Positions 22,729 through 30,745 are shown, counted from the first letter of the stretch. The stretch is 50,478 nucleotides of DNA from Oscillospiraceae bacterium (GCA_017398685.1 JAFQFH010000005.1:1-50478); one strand, 5' to 3'. The notes: generated by a model from the letters alone, not told the origin. Program-made: numbers and translations.

Positions 22729-23940
22729 ATGAAAAACCGCGATATTTTAAGACACACAAAATTTGTTCTGTGTTGTGCACTATTTGCTTTTATCTGTGTT
22801 TGCGGCAGTGCCGCGGCCTTTGCGGACAGTGATGAGAACGTGCCTGCTCTCATGGATAGAAACGGCCTTGCTCTCAGCTTTGAAAATTTCATGTATTATA
22901 ACAGTGCACGGGACGCTTTTTCAAATTATCTTGACTCCGGCAGCAGTATAAAACTGACAATAGATACAGCTTTGCAGACTCAGGCGGAAGCCATCCTCAG
23001 CGAGGCTCTTGAGGACTATGAAGCTGCGGCAGGCTGCGCGGCACTGTTGGATATAAAAACCGGTGAGCCCTTGCTGCTCGTCTCAACGGACCGGAAGCTT
23101 GACCCAATAAACAGCGTGTTTGCGCCTGAACAGCTTTTTTATCCTGCCACTGCCCTTGCTGCGCTCAATTACGGAATAGTGGACGCGGATACCGCTATAC
23201 CCTGCGAGGGCGTTTTTACCCGGTACGAGGATGAGGGCATAGCCCCTGAGTGCTGGATATGGGATGCCGCTCCCGGACAGAATCTCAGTCACCCGGAGGA
23301 AAACGTGACCACGGCCCTGAGAGACAGCTGCCAGTATTATTTCTATTGCCTGGGAAATGACCTGGGCATAGATGCACTTGCAAACTATGCCCGCTCACTC
23401 GGCCTGGGAGAGACGGGAGGAATAGAGCTGCCTGCAAGCGCAGGTGTTCTCGCCCAAAGAGGAACTCTCCCTGAGGGAAGCCAATGGCGTATTGGCGACA
23501 CCCTTGAAGCTGCGGTGGGCCGCTCCACCAACACTTTTACAGCCTTCCAGTTTGCCCGCTATTGTGCTGCAATTGCAAATAACGGCATCGGCTGCTCCTC
23601 ATCTGTCATTTATGAAATCACGGACATAAACGGCAATATACAAAGCCGCGAGGCCGAGGTGGTTGATCTTACATCCACGATGGATGAGAAAAACTGGGCT
23701 GCCGTGAAAGGGGGCATGTACCTTAAAACCAATGACGCTTTGAACATAAACGCAAATCCTCAAACTGAGCTTGGCTGGGAGATGCCCGGAATGAGCAGCT
23801 ATGAGGATAACTGCGGCCTTTTCATGGGCTATGCCCCTTATGACGAGCCCCTCTATGCCATAGCCGTCGCCGTCACGGATATATCATCCGTAAGCCCTGT
23901 GCAGCAGGCGGCGTACGATATAATGTCACTGCTGATTTAA
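22729..23940 (+). CDS. Penicillin-binding-protein-like protein lacking transpeptidase motifs
   Basis: A 403-aa protein. The N-terminal signal or anchor is at residues 10-31 (VLCCALFAFICVCGSAAAF). The rest follows the class B/SpoVD transpeptidase domain: LTIDTALQTQAEAILSEAL, AAGCAALLDIKTGEPLLLVS, VTTALRDSCQYYFYCLGNDLG, LGLGETGGIELPAS, IGDTLEAAVGRSTNTFTAFQFARYCAAIANNG and GLFMGYAP. The three active-site motifs are absent: SxxK is replaced by YPATALA, SxN reads SCQ, and KTG reads SSYED. It is therefore probably a non-catalytic, extracytoplasmic peptidoglycan or PBP-binding protein. GAGGAGCG precedes the ATG. Single gene between terminators. Confidence 0.82.
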   Translation: MKNRDILRHTKFVLCCALFAFICVCGSAAAFADSDENVPALMDRNGLALSFENFMYYNSARDAFSNYLDSGSSIKLTIDTALQTQAEAILSEALEDYEAAAGCAALLDIKTGEPLLLVSTDRKLDPINSVFAPEQLFYPATALAALNYGIVDADTAIPCEGVFTRYEDEGIAPECWIWDAAPGQNLSHPEENVTTALRDSCQYYFYCLGNDLGIDALANYARSLGLGETGGIELPASAGVLAQRGTLPEGSQWRIGDTLEAAVGRSTNTFTAFQFARYCAAIANNGIGCSSSVIYEITDINGNIQSREAEVVDLTSTMDEKNWAAVKGGMYLKTNDALNINANPQTELGWEMPGMSSYEDNCGLFMGYAPYDEPLYAIAVAVTDISSVSPVQQAAYDIMSLLI

Positions 23941-23961
23941 TAAAATAGAACAATGAATAAC

Positions 23962-23997
23962 AAAAAGGCTTTCCACAGAGGAAAGCCTTTTATGTTT
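23962..23997. terminator. Bidirectional terminator
   Basis: AAAAGGCTTTCC (23963-23974) pairs with GGAAAGCCTTTT (23980-23991), followed by ATGTTTTTAC on the + strand and an A/T tract in reverse. It ends the PBP-like gene and the convergent etf operon. Confidence 0.85.
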
Positions 23998-24972
23998 TTA
24001 CTTTTCCAGTGCTTTGATAAGCTCGTCGAGAATAATTCCGCTGTCACTTACCACCTTGTAGTTGGAAGCGGCAAAGCACTCAGCCTTCTCGTTTGTGTTG
24101 ACGTTGATTATAAGTCCGCTGTCCTTCATACCACAAAGATGCTGTGCAGCGCCGGACACGCCAAAGCCTAAGTACAGCTTGGGTTTTACCATTTTGCCGC
24201 TTGAGCCGATCATGGAATTTTCATTTTCAATGTAGCCCATATCCACCATAGGACGGGTATAGCCCATGGAGGCCTTGAGTATGGAAGCGAGTTTTCTGGC
24301 CTTGGCCAGATTATCCTCATTGCCTATGCCAAGACCGGCGCATACGATTACATCGGCCTTTTCCACAGGCTGCTCCGTGAGCTCAACTACAGTGCGGTTG
24401 ACAAACTCAACACCGCCTTCGGCATCATCAAGGAAACTTGCGTCCACTGTGATTATCTCAGCGTTTTTGGAGGGCAACTCAGCCTTTTCAAATACGCCTG
24501 CCTTTATGGAGGCCATCACAGGAAGTGTGTTGGGGATAAAATACTCGCCCAGAAGCTTTCCGCCAAAGGCAGGAGCTATCATGATAAGCTCGCCCTTATC
24601 GTCCAGTGCAAGCTCTGTGCAGTGTGCGGCAAGACCGGTACGCAGCGCACAGGCCACGCCGGGAGCCATTTCCGAACCAATAACAGAGGCTGCCACGAAT
24701 ACCACATCGGGCTTTTCATCGGATATTAGCTTGACAAGGGCGGTGGTGTAGCTCATAGGCTCGTATTCTGCAAGCTTTTTGCTCTCAAGCACGTAGACCT
24801 TGTCTGCACCACTTTCTTTCAGCGCCTCAACGGGGATATTGCCATAGCCAAATACCACAGCTGAAACGAAGGCTCTGTCACCGTAGAGCTTTATTGTCTC
24901 AGAGAGCATTTCATAGTATGCGGAGCTGACAACGCCATCTCTCTGCTCTGCGAAGATAAAAATGTTTTTCAT
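23998..24972 (-). CDS. etfA: Electron transfer flavoprotein alpha subunit
   Basis: A 324-aa protein. The C-terminal FAD-binding domain is clear: VCAGLGIGNEDNLAKARKLASIL, MIGSSGKMVKPKLYLGFGVSGAAQHL, then IINVNTNEKAECFAASNYKVV. It accepts electrons from the acyl-CoA dehydrogenase encoded upstream, as a dimer with EtfB. Last gene of the - strand operon, 17 bases after etfB, with AAAGGAGAGC as ribosome-binding site. Whether this ETF is of the electron-bifurcating type cannot be decided by eye. Confidence 0.95.
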   Translation of the reverse strand: MKNIFIFAEQRDGVVSSAYYEMLSETIKLYGDRAFVSAVVFGYGNIPVEALKESGADKVYVLESKKLAEYEPMSYTTALVKLISDEKPDVVFVAASVIGSEMAPGVACALRTGLAAHCTELALDDKGELIMIAPAFGGKLLGEYFIPNTLPVMASIKAGVFEKAELPSKNAEIITVDASFLDDAEGGVEFVNRTVVELTEQPVEKADVIVCAGLGIGNEDNLAKARKLASILKASMGYTRPMVDMGYIENENSMIGSSGKMVKPKLYLGFGVSGAAQHLCGMKDSGLIINVNTNEKAECFAASNYKVVSDSGIILDELIKALEK

Positions 24973-24989
24973 TCAAATGCTCTCCTTTC

Positions 24990-25787
24990 TCAAGCCTTGA
25001 TATAGCTGCTGAGTATTTTGGCAAGCTGAGCGGCTTTTTCGGCGTCCTTGCCCTCTATCTCCACGCAGTCGCGGCCGAATGCCACATCGCGGTAGCCTGC
25101 GGCCTGGGTTGGAGAGCCTGCAAGACCTATGCACTTTTCGTCAAGACCGTCAAGATCTGCGGCAGAGAGGACGGTAAGGGGCTTGTTCTTGGCCTGAAAG
25201 ATACCCATTACACTGGGGTGGCGCACCTTGTTCAGGCGCTTTGTTACGCCTATAACGGCAGGGAGCTTGACCTTATATTCGTTTACGCCGTTGTCCAGCT
25301 CCTTCTTCACGCTGGCGCAGTCGGGCGTGTCCATCTCAAAGGCCAGCACATCAGTCACGTGGGGCAGACCCAGCCACTGACCCAACTGAGAGGGGACATG
25401 AGCTGTAGAACCGTCATCACTGGCATTGCCCAGCAGCACAAGGTCATAGCCGCCGTTTTTCTCAATGCCTTTATAGAGAGTATAAGAGGTTGCCAGTGCG
25501 TCAGCGCCGCCCAGCTTGCGGTCAGAGAGCAGAAAAGCTTCATCACAGCCGTAGGAAAGGCCTTCGAGTAGCTGCTTTGCATTGGAGGGAGGTCCCATGG
25601 AGATAAGTGAGATAGTTCCGCCGAACTTTGCCTTCAGCTGAAGGGCCAGCTCGATGGCGTGAAGATCGGTGCTGCTGATGACGGAATCTATACCCTCACG
25701 GATGAGAGTTTTGGTTTCCGGGTCGAGCTTTATGAGGTTATATTGGTCGGGATTTGGTGCGACCTTAAGACATACAGCTATTTTCAT
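24990..25787 (-). CDS. etfB: Electron transfer flavoprotein beta subunit
   Basis: A 265-aa protein with MKIAVCLKVAPNPD, DLHAIELALQLKAKFGGTISLISMGPP, and the nucleotide-binding stretch YDLVLLGNASDDGSTAHVPSQLGQWLG. The last carries the usual DGST-type segment of EtfB. The late segment LPAVIGVTKRLNKVRHPSVMGI is also typical. It pairs with EtfA from the next gene; the acyl-CoA dehydrogenase gene lies 12 bases upstream. Confidence 0.95.
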   Translation of the reverse strand: MKIAVCLKVAPNPDQYNLIKLDPETKTLIREGIDSVISSTDLHAIELALQLKAKFGGTISLISMGPPSNAKQLLEGLSYGCDEAFLLSDRKLGGADALATSYTLYKGIEKNGGYDLVLLGNASDDGSTAHVPSQLGQWLGLPHVTDVLAFEMDTPDCASVKKELDNGVNEYKVKLPAVIGVTKRLNKVRHPSVMGIFQAKNKPLTVLSAADLDGLDEKCIGLAGSPTQAAGYRDVAFGRDCVEIEGKDAEKAAQLAKILSSYIKA

Positions 25788-25799
25788 CTTTAAATCACC

Positions 25800-26936
25800 T
25801 TAAAGCTGGCTTGCAACCACGTCGGTCAGGTGGTAGATAGACATACCGCCGATGGCGGTGACCTTTGCATCGCGGTAGTAACGCTCAATATCGTTTTCGA
25901 CGATGGTGCCGTTGCCACCCATAAGGACAATGCACTCGCTGGCCACGTGCTCGAAAATACGGGAGCCCTTGACCTTGGCAGTCAAAGCACGCTCGGAGAT
26001 GTTATAGTCACCCTTGTCCAGGTCTTCAAGAACACCGAAGATAAGACTGCGGAGCAGCTCAATTTCCATCTTCAGCTCTGCAAAGGTGTGGCGCATGGCC
26101 TGATACTTCTGGAAAATGGGGGTGTCGCCATGCTTGCGCTCCTTGCAGTAGGCAAGGGTCTTTTCGTATACGCCTTCTGCACCGCCCAGCATGCAGCAGG
26201 CCGTAGTGATAGCGGGACCGAAGGCACCGGCTGCGGTCATGCTCTCGTCCATGTCCATGGTCATCATCAGGTTGCTCATGGGAACGCGGCAGTCCTGGAA
26301 ATAAAGCTGGCCGGTGGATGAGCCGTGCCAGCCCACCTTGTTTTCAATGTGGCCTATCTTCAGACCGGGAGTGTTTGCAGGAACAAGCACAAGGCAGGAG
26401 GAACCGAAAGGAGCGGAGTAGGGGGGCTTGGTCTTGCAGTTGACGGTGTAGTAGTCAGCCTGACCTGCGTTGGTGCAGAAAATCTTGCCGCCGTTGATGA
26501 CCAGCTCATCGCCCTCTATGGCAGCGGTGCAGGTGAAGTCCTGAATACGGGTGCCGCCCACAGGCTCGGACTGTGCAGAGGCTGGAACCATCTGGCCCAT
26601 CATGGTGGGGATAACATACTGACCGATAAGGTCAGGCTTGCCGCAGGAAAGAAGCAGACTGGTGCCTGCGGGGATTGAGGCAAAGCAGTTGCCTACGCAG
26701 TTGGAAATCTTGGAGACTTCCTCAAGGAAAAGACCGTAGTCAAGCCATTTGCCCATACCGCCTATCTGCTCGGGGAACCAAAGGGCGATGAGACCCAGTT
26801 CACCGGCCTTGCGGATTATCTCGTGGGGGAAGGCATCGGTTTCTTCCATGGTTTTTACAAAGGGACGGATTTCGCTCTCGGCGAAGTCCTTTATCATTTT
26901 AACGAGCTGTTCGCGCTCTTCATTCATGTACCACAT
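25800..26936 (-). CDS. Acyl-CoA dehydrogenase family protein
   Basis: A 378-aa flavoprotein. The start is ATG 26936 (MWYMNEEREQL) with AGGAGATAT upstream; the open frame to 26993 is not needed. The three ACAD domains are seen: N-terminal helices (ERE to SIPAGTSLLLSCG), middle barrel (VPASAQSEPVGGTRIQDFTCTAA), and C-terminal helices (IFQKYQAMRHTFAELKMEIELLRS). The usual catalytic Glu in the YEGT region near the C-terminus is Gly here (RDAKVTAIGGMSIYH). A Glu in MDMDESMTAAG could correspond to the alternative base used by isovaleryl-CoA dehydrogenase. Middle gene of an operon with two VOC proteins and EtfBA. The substrate is unknown. Confidence 0.88.
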   Translation of the reverse strand: MWYMNEEREQLVKMIKDFAESEIRPFVKTMEETDAFPHEIIRKAGELGLIALWFPEQIGGMGKWLDYGLFLEEVSKISNCVGNCFASIPAGTSLLLSCGKPDLIGQYVIPTMMGQMVPASAQSEPVGGTRIQDFTCTAAIEGDELVINGGKIFCTNAGQADYYTVNCKTKPPYSAPFGSSCLVLVPANTPGLKIGHIENKVGWHGSSTGQLYFQDCRVPMSNLMMTMDMDESMTAAGAFGPAITTACCMLGGAEGVYEKTLAYCKERKHGDTPIFQKYQAMRHTFAELKMEIELLRSLIFGVLEDLDKGDYNISERALTAKVKGSRIFEHVASECIVLMGGNGTIVENDIERYYRDAKVTAIGGMSIYHLTDVVASQL

Positions 26937-27006
26937 AAATATATCTCCTTTAAATATTTGTTGTGTAATTATCGGGGCGAAGCATTGCTTCACCCTGATT
27001 GTGTTT

Positions 27007-27441
27007 TTACTGCTGAGCCATCATGGCGCTCATGGCGCGAAGATCGTCAAAGGGAGTCTCCACCAGCTCAATGTAGATGCCCATGTCTGCCTTGGTGTCG
27101 AAGAGAGCCTCGAGAATGGGGGCGTTGTCGATGTACTCAAGCATCTTCCAGCCCTTTTCCTCCATTTCTTTTATGGCCTCGGCAAGATTTTCAACTCTGA
27201 AGCTCAGGCAGAATACGCCGGGATTTTCGGATGCAACCTTGGCAGAAACGCTCTTTGTTGTATCAGTCACCTGAAAAGCCTCAACACCGATGGGGAAAGG
27301 CTCATAGGCCACCTTGGTGCCGTACTGGTCCATTGGCATATTCATAAGATAGTCATAACCCATGAACTTTTGAAAGCTCTCGTTGAATTTGCCGAAATCT
27401 GCGGGGCTCAGGTGCAAATGGTCAAAGCGAAGAATTTTCAT
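27007..27441 (-). CDS. VOC/glyoxalase-fold protein (second of two)
   Basis: A 144-aa protein with the vicinal-oxygen-chelate fold: RFDHLHLSPADFGKFNESFQKFMGYD at the start, then VFCLSFRVENLAEAIKEMEEKGWKML and the metal-ligand-type Glu in IYIELVETP. His in DHLH and the late Glu could bind a metal. It lies between the first VOC gene and the acyl-CoA dehydrogenase gene; AAAGGAGC precedes the ATG. Reactions of the family include glyoxalase, epimerase and dioxygenase types, and the role here is unknown. Confidence 0.8.
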   Translation of the reverse strand: MKILRFDHLHLSPADFGKFNESFQKFMGYDYLMNMPMDQYGTKVAYEPFPIGVEAFQVTDTTKSVSAKVASENPGVFCLSFRVENLAEAIKEMEEKGWKMLEYIDNAPILEALFDTKADMGIYIELVETPFDDLRAMSAMMAQQ

Positions 27442-27471
27442 GTCAGTGCTCCTTTCAAAAGAATGTACAAC

Positions 27472-28044
27472 TTACTTGTAGGTCTTCTCGGCCATTGCCT
27501 TCTGTTCGGGAGAACGGAAGTCCATACCCACAGGCATACCGGGGACAGAAGTCCATGCGGGGATAGCGGGCTGAGCGGGATCCTCGTAAAGCTGGATGAT
27601 GTTGCCTTCCTTGTCATAGAACACGAAAGTGTAGCAGCCGGGAGCAGCTTCCCAGGGCTTGCTCTGGGGCACGTAGCCGTTTTCCACTATCCAGTCGTAC
27701 CAACCGTTGATATCTTCAACAGCGAAGCCCTGTTCGGTGTGGCCGGTGAAGCCGTAGTCGGTGGTTTTGTCTACGAGCACAACGGGGGGATAAATAGGAT
27801 GGCACAGCTCAATGGGTGCACCCTTGCCGTTGTCAAGAGTGGCGATCTCCCACACGTTCTGGGAACCGTCGCCCCAGACCTCATCACCACCTACGGATGA
27901 GGGGAGAGCGTCGTTTGGAACAATTATGCGGCTCATCAGGTCAAGACCCAGAACGTCACGGTAAAGGTGGATTGCCTCGTCCATATCCTTGACTGTGGTC
28001 ATCTGGTGATGGAAAGAACCTACTGCGAATTTCTTGTCTGCCAT
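27472..28044 (-). CDS. VOC/glyoxalase-fold protein (first of two)
   Basis: A 190-aa protein. The pattern is VGSFHHQMTTVKDMDEAIHLYRDVLGLDL (one long VOC start), APIELCHPIYPP, then HTEQGFAVEDINGWYDWIVENGYV and GNIIQLYEDP. The His near the start, Glu in IELCHP, His in HTEQG and Glu in QLYEDP form the usual metal set. First gene of the - strand operon; AGGAGGAAACAAAA precedes the ATG. It is similar in layout to methylmalonyl-CoA epimerase-like and glyoxalase I-like proteins, but no substrate can be assigned. Confidence 0.82.
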   Translation of the reverse strand: MADKKFAVGSFHHQMTTVKDMDEAIHLYRDVLGLDLMSRIIVPNDALPSSVGGDEVWGDGSQNVWEIATLDNGKGAPIELCHPIYPPVVLVDKTTDYGFTGHTEQGFAVEDINGWYDWIVENGYVPQSKPWEAAPGCYTFVFYDKEGNIIQLYEDPAQPAIPAWTSVPGMPVGMDFRSPEQKAMAEKTYK

Positions 28045-28125
28045 TTTTGTTTCCTCCTAATTTTTTCTTGTCAGAATTTTTTGATTTGCCTCAAGCTGAA
28101 CGGACTTTGGCTTCCCATTAAAACA

Positions 28126-28154
28126 TTGACAGCTCAACGGCTTTCTGCTAATAT
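28126..28154 (+). promoter_or_regulatory. Promoter of the LysR-type gene
   Basis: TTGACA (28126-28131), 17-base spacer, TAATAT (28149-28154). The -35 is the exact consensus. Confidence 0.78.
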
Positions 28155-28162
28155 GATAGCAG
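28145..28162. promoter_or_regulatory. Palindrome over the lysR -10, candidate operator
   Basis: CTGCTA (28145-28150), 6-base spacer, TAGCAG (28157-28162), a perfect palindrome covering the -10 box of the LysR gene in the divergent intergenic region. It could be the autoregulatory site of the regulator and also act on the VOC/acyl-CoA dehydrogenase operon. Confidence 0.5.
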
Positions 28163-28233
28163 GATGATTGTTAAAATTAAAACAGTTTTATTGGAACAGA
28201 GTAGTAAGTTTTGACTTGTTACAGGGGGATAAA

Positions 28234-29124
28234 ATGAACAACAAATGGCTACAATCTTTTATAACAGTTGCACAAGCGGGCAGCGTTACGGCTGCCGCTG
28301 CGGAGCTATTTATCTCGCCGCAGGCTCTTTTGCAGCAGATGAATTTGCTGGAAGAGGAAGTGGGCAGTAAGCTGCTTTTAAGGGATAAAAAAGGCATCCG
28401 TCTCACTGTTTCCGGAAAGGAGTTTCTCACCGGAGCAAAACAGATGCTTGAAATATATGAGCATACCCTTATGCGCTGTGGGCTTGCCAGCCGCGCGGAG
28501 ACAACCGTACGTATTCCGGCCTCCAACAACGTGGTGGTACCCAAGCTAATGGAGCGCACAAGCGCAGAGTTTACCCGCCAGACTGGTATAACGGTGGAGT
28601 TTGTCCCGGATGACCATTATGAACAATGGTTTGAAGATTTTATGAATTTGCGGTATGACATTATAGAGCATCACACTGTTGACGGACTTTGCCCAAAGGG
28701 GATACACTTTGAGCATCTTTCAGATGTACAGACCTGCTATATCATGAGTGAGTATCACCCTTTGGCGAGAAGGAAAAGTATATTGCCGGAAGACCTTGAG
28801 GGCTGCCGTATAATGGTGCAGAAAAATGCCGGAAATCTCACTGCGTATATAAAGTTGTATCTGGACAGTGTGGGAATTAACATTCAACTTGATTATGTGG
28901 AGAATGACCGCTTTGCCGTCATAGATGGCATGAACAACTTTGCAATTTATTCCGGCACTGAAGAAATAGCCCAGGGCTTTCCCGGCTATGTGGGTGTGCC
29001 ACTTGATTTTGACACTCACGTTCAGCACGGCTTTGTGTGCCGTGAGGAGATGTATGAAACCTATAAGCCCTTTTTCCAGATTGCCCGAAGTGTGAACGAA
29101 GAACTTAAAACGAAAAAAATCTGA
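28234..29124 (+). CDS. LysR-family transcriptional regulator
   Basis: A 296-aa regulator. The start is ATG 28234 (MNNKWLQSF) with AGGGGGAT upstream; a longer frame from 28168 is not supported. Residues 1-60 form the winged HTH: FITVAQAGSVTAAAAELFISPQALLQQMNLLEEEVGSKLLLR. Residues of about 88-290 form the effector-binding domain. It is divergent from the VOC/ACAD/Etf operon and probably regulates it in response to a pathway metabolite. The end forms part of a terminator shared with the convergent HD gene. Confidence 0.93.
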   Translation: MNNKWLQSFITVAQAGSVTAAAAELFISPQALLQQMNLLEEEVGSKLLLRDKKGIRLTVSGKEFLTGAKQMLEIYEHTLMRCGLASRAETTVRIPASNNVVVPKLMERTSAEFTRQTGITVEFVPDDHYEQWFEDFMNLRYDIIEHHTVDGLCPKGIHFEHLSDVQTCYIMSEYHPLARRKSILPEDLEGCRIMVQKNAGNLTAYIKLYLDSVGINIQLDYVENDRFAVIDGMNNFAIYSGTEEIAQGFPGYVGVPLDFDTHVQHGFVCREEMYETYKPFFQIARSVNEELKTKKI

Positions 29125-29147
29125 TGGTTCAGCCATCAGATTTTTTT
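29113..29147. terminator. Bidirectional terminator overlapping two gene ends
   Basis: AAAAAAATCTGATGG (29113-29127) pairs perfectly with CCATCAGATTTTTTT (29133-29147), loop TTCAG. The stop codons of the LysR gene (+) and the HD gene (-) both lie inside it, so coding and terminator sequences are shared. Confidence 0.92.
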
Positions 29148-29635
29148 ATGTACATACTGTATAAAAGCTTTTTTCCGGTTTTTGTGCGGAAAAAATCTTC
29201 TTCCGCCTTTCTTATCTTTTCCGGGCTGTACCCGCTCTCGTGGGCATTTACAAGGAAGTCCGCCTCAAGAAGTATCCGGTGCTCAATACGCTGGACACAA
29301 TCTGTTTGGTGATGGTGTCCAACAAGCCATACAACTTGCTCCACAAAACTCTCCGGCAGGGCAAATTCGGCCAAAAAGTCCTCCGTCATGGGCATACCCT
29401 CCGCCTCCTGCAAATCGCCCCTTGCGCTGCCGTACTTTTCCCGGCACAGGGGGCAGGCGATATCATGCACTATTGCGGCACACTCAAGAATATCCATAGC
29501 CTCGCCGCAAAGCCCCTCTTTTTCACCGATAAACTTTGCAAAGCTGTGTACCTTTATGAAATGGTTTATATCGTGCAGGCTGCCCTCGTAAAAGTGCAGC
29601 ATTTTGATCCAGATATCAGCTGTTATTCCGTTCAT
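29129..29635 (-). CDS. HD-domain phosphohydrolase-like protein
   Basis: A 168-aa protein with the HD metal motif: HDINHFIKVHSFAKFIG (His), AAIVHDIACPLC (His-Asp pair), and the later VGHHHQTDCV and DFLVNAHE. HD proteins act on nucleotides or phosphate esters. GGAGGGTCTGGC precedes the ATG. It is divergent from the BioY fusion gene and shares no clear context. The substrate is unknown. Confidence 0.85.
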   Translation of the reverse strand: MNGITADIWIKMLHFYEGSLHDINHFIKVHSFAKFIGEKEGLCGEAMDILECAAIVHDIACPLCREKYGSARGDLQEAEGMPMTEDFLAEFALPESFVEQVVWLVGHHHQTDCVQRIEHRILLEADFLVNAHESGYSPEKIRKAEEDFFRTKTGKKLLYSMYIKKSDG

Positions 29636-29722
29636 GCCAGACCCTCCTGTTGGACGTTGAGGATATCATAAGCTTATCCTGCAAGCTTGACAAGAGGCAA
29701 GTTTTATTTTACATTCTAGCTT

Positions 29723-30745
29723 ATGAAAGATAGGCTTGATATACGGGAAATTACATATATTGCCTTGGGTACGGCGCTCATATGCGTATGTGCGTGGTTG
29801 AGTATTCCTCTTAGTGTGCCTGTTACCATGCAGAGCTTTGCCGTCTGCCTTCTGGCGGCGCTTCTGGGGCTTCGGGGAGGGCTATGGTGCGTTTTGCTTT
29901 ATATCCTCCTTGGCACTGTGGGGCTGCCGGTGTTTTCCCTTTTCAGGGGCGGCATGGGTGTGCTGCTGGGTGCAGGCGGGGGATATATCCTCGGCTTTCT
30001 CCTCACTGCGGCAGTGGTAGGCTACGCGGCAGAGAAGCATGGCAGAACAATGCCCGCGCTTATTTTGTCAATGGCTCTGGGGATTGTTCTTTGTTATATG
30101 AGCGGGACCGCTTGGTACGCGCTGGTGTACACTCAGGGGGAGAGCAGCCTTGGGGCTATTCTTGCGCTGTGCGTACTTCCCTATGTTTTCCCGGACGGGG
30201 TGAAGGTATTTCTCGCAGCCATGCTTGCTGTGCGGCTCTATCCGATTTTGAATTTCAGGAGAGAAGATAAAATGCTGAAAAAATCAGATATGCTTTTGCA
30301 AATAACAGCCCAAAAAGACCCCGGACCATATGTGAGCTTTACAAACGTTGTCACTTGGCTTGAAAATGGGAAAGCGGCAAGGCAGCCTCAGGAGAGTGTA
30401 CATGAATTTACGGTGGACTCCGGTTTTGAGGCGGCGGGAAAAAAGTACGAGACTATTCATCAGCTCAGCTCCGAAAAGGGTGAAAAAGATGAATTTTACC
30501 GGGATATATACGGCCGTCAGGTCTTTGAGGTGAAAGAGCGCTTTCCCTGCTTTGACAGCTACGATTACCTGAACGAAGACCGCTATTATCGCTGGTTTTA
30601 CATTCAGGAGGATGGAAAGCTCTGCTGCGTGTATCATGCCGACAGCCGTAAGGAGATAAAGGTCACAGAGGACATGGAAAAAGTCAATGACCGCAGCTTC
30701 AAGGCCATGAAGGAAGCGGACTACTGTATATGTATTGAAGAATAA
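29723..30745 (+). CDS. bioY: BioY biotin transporter S component fused to an unknown C-terminal domain
   Basis: A 340-aa ORF. Residues 1-183 are a complete BioY: about six helices with ALGTALICVCAWLSIPLSVPVTMQSFAVCLLAALLG and LYILLGTVGLPVFSLFRGGMGVLLGAGGGYILGF. BioY binds biotin and normally works with an ECF ATPase module. Residues 184-340 form a soluble, charged, aromatic-rich domain I do not recognise (ending in EADYCICIEE). At the junction the DNA reads AGGAGAGAAGATAAA before ATG 30272, a good ribosome-binding site in frame. So this may be two genes joined by loss of a stop, or a fusion that also makes the short protein. Confidence 0.82.
   Translation: MKDRLDIREITYIALGTALICVCAWLSIPLSVPVTMQSFAVCLLAALLGLRGGLWCVLLYILLGTVGLPVFSLFRGGMGVLLGAGGGYILGFLLTAAVVGYAAEKHGRTMPALILSMALGIVLCYMSGTAWYALVYTQGESSLGAILALCVLPYVFPDGVKVFLAAMLAVRLYPILNFRREDKMLKKSDMLLQITAQKDPGPYVSFTNVVTWLENGKAARQPQESVHEFTVDSGFEAAGKKYETIHQLSSEKGEKDEFYRDIYGRQVFEVKERFPCFDSYDYLNEDRYYRWFYIQEDGKLCCVYHADSRKEIKVTEDMEKVNDRSFKAMKEADYCICIEE
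30272..30745 (+). CDS. Possible separate product: unknown 157-aa C-terminal part of the BioY ORF
   Basis: An in-frame internal start. ATG 30272 is preceded by AGGAGAGAAGATAAA and lies exactly where a normal BioY would end. The resulting 157-aa soluble protein starts MLKKSDMLLQ. It is listed as an alternative to read with the 29723-30745 entry, not as an additional certain gene. No family is recognised; it is rich in Asp, Glu, Lys and Tyr and has no hydrophobic helix. Confidence 0.4.
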   Translation: MLKKSDMLLQITAQKDPGPYVSFTNVVTWLENGKAARQPQESVHEFTVDSGFEAAGKKYETIHQLSSEKGEKDEFYRDIYGRQVFEVKERFPCFDSYDYLNEDRYYRWFYIQEDGKLCCVYHADSRKEIKVTEDMEKVNDRSFKAMKEADYCICIEE

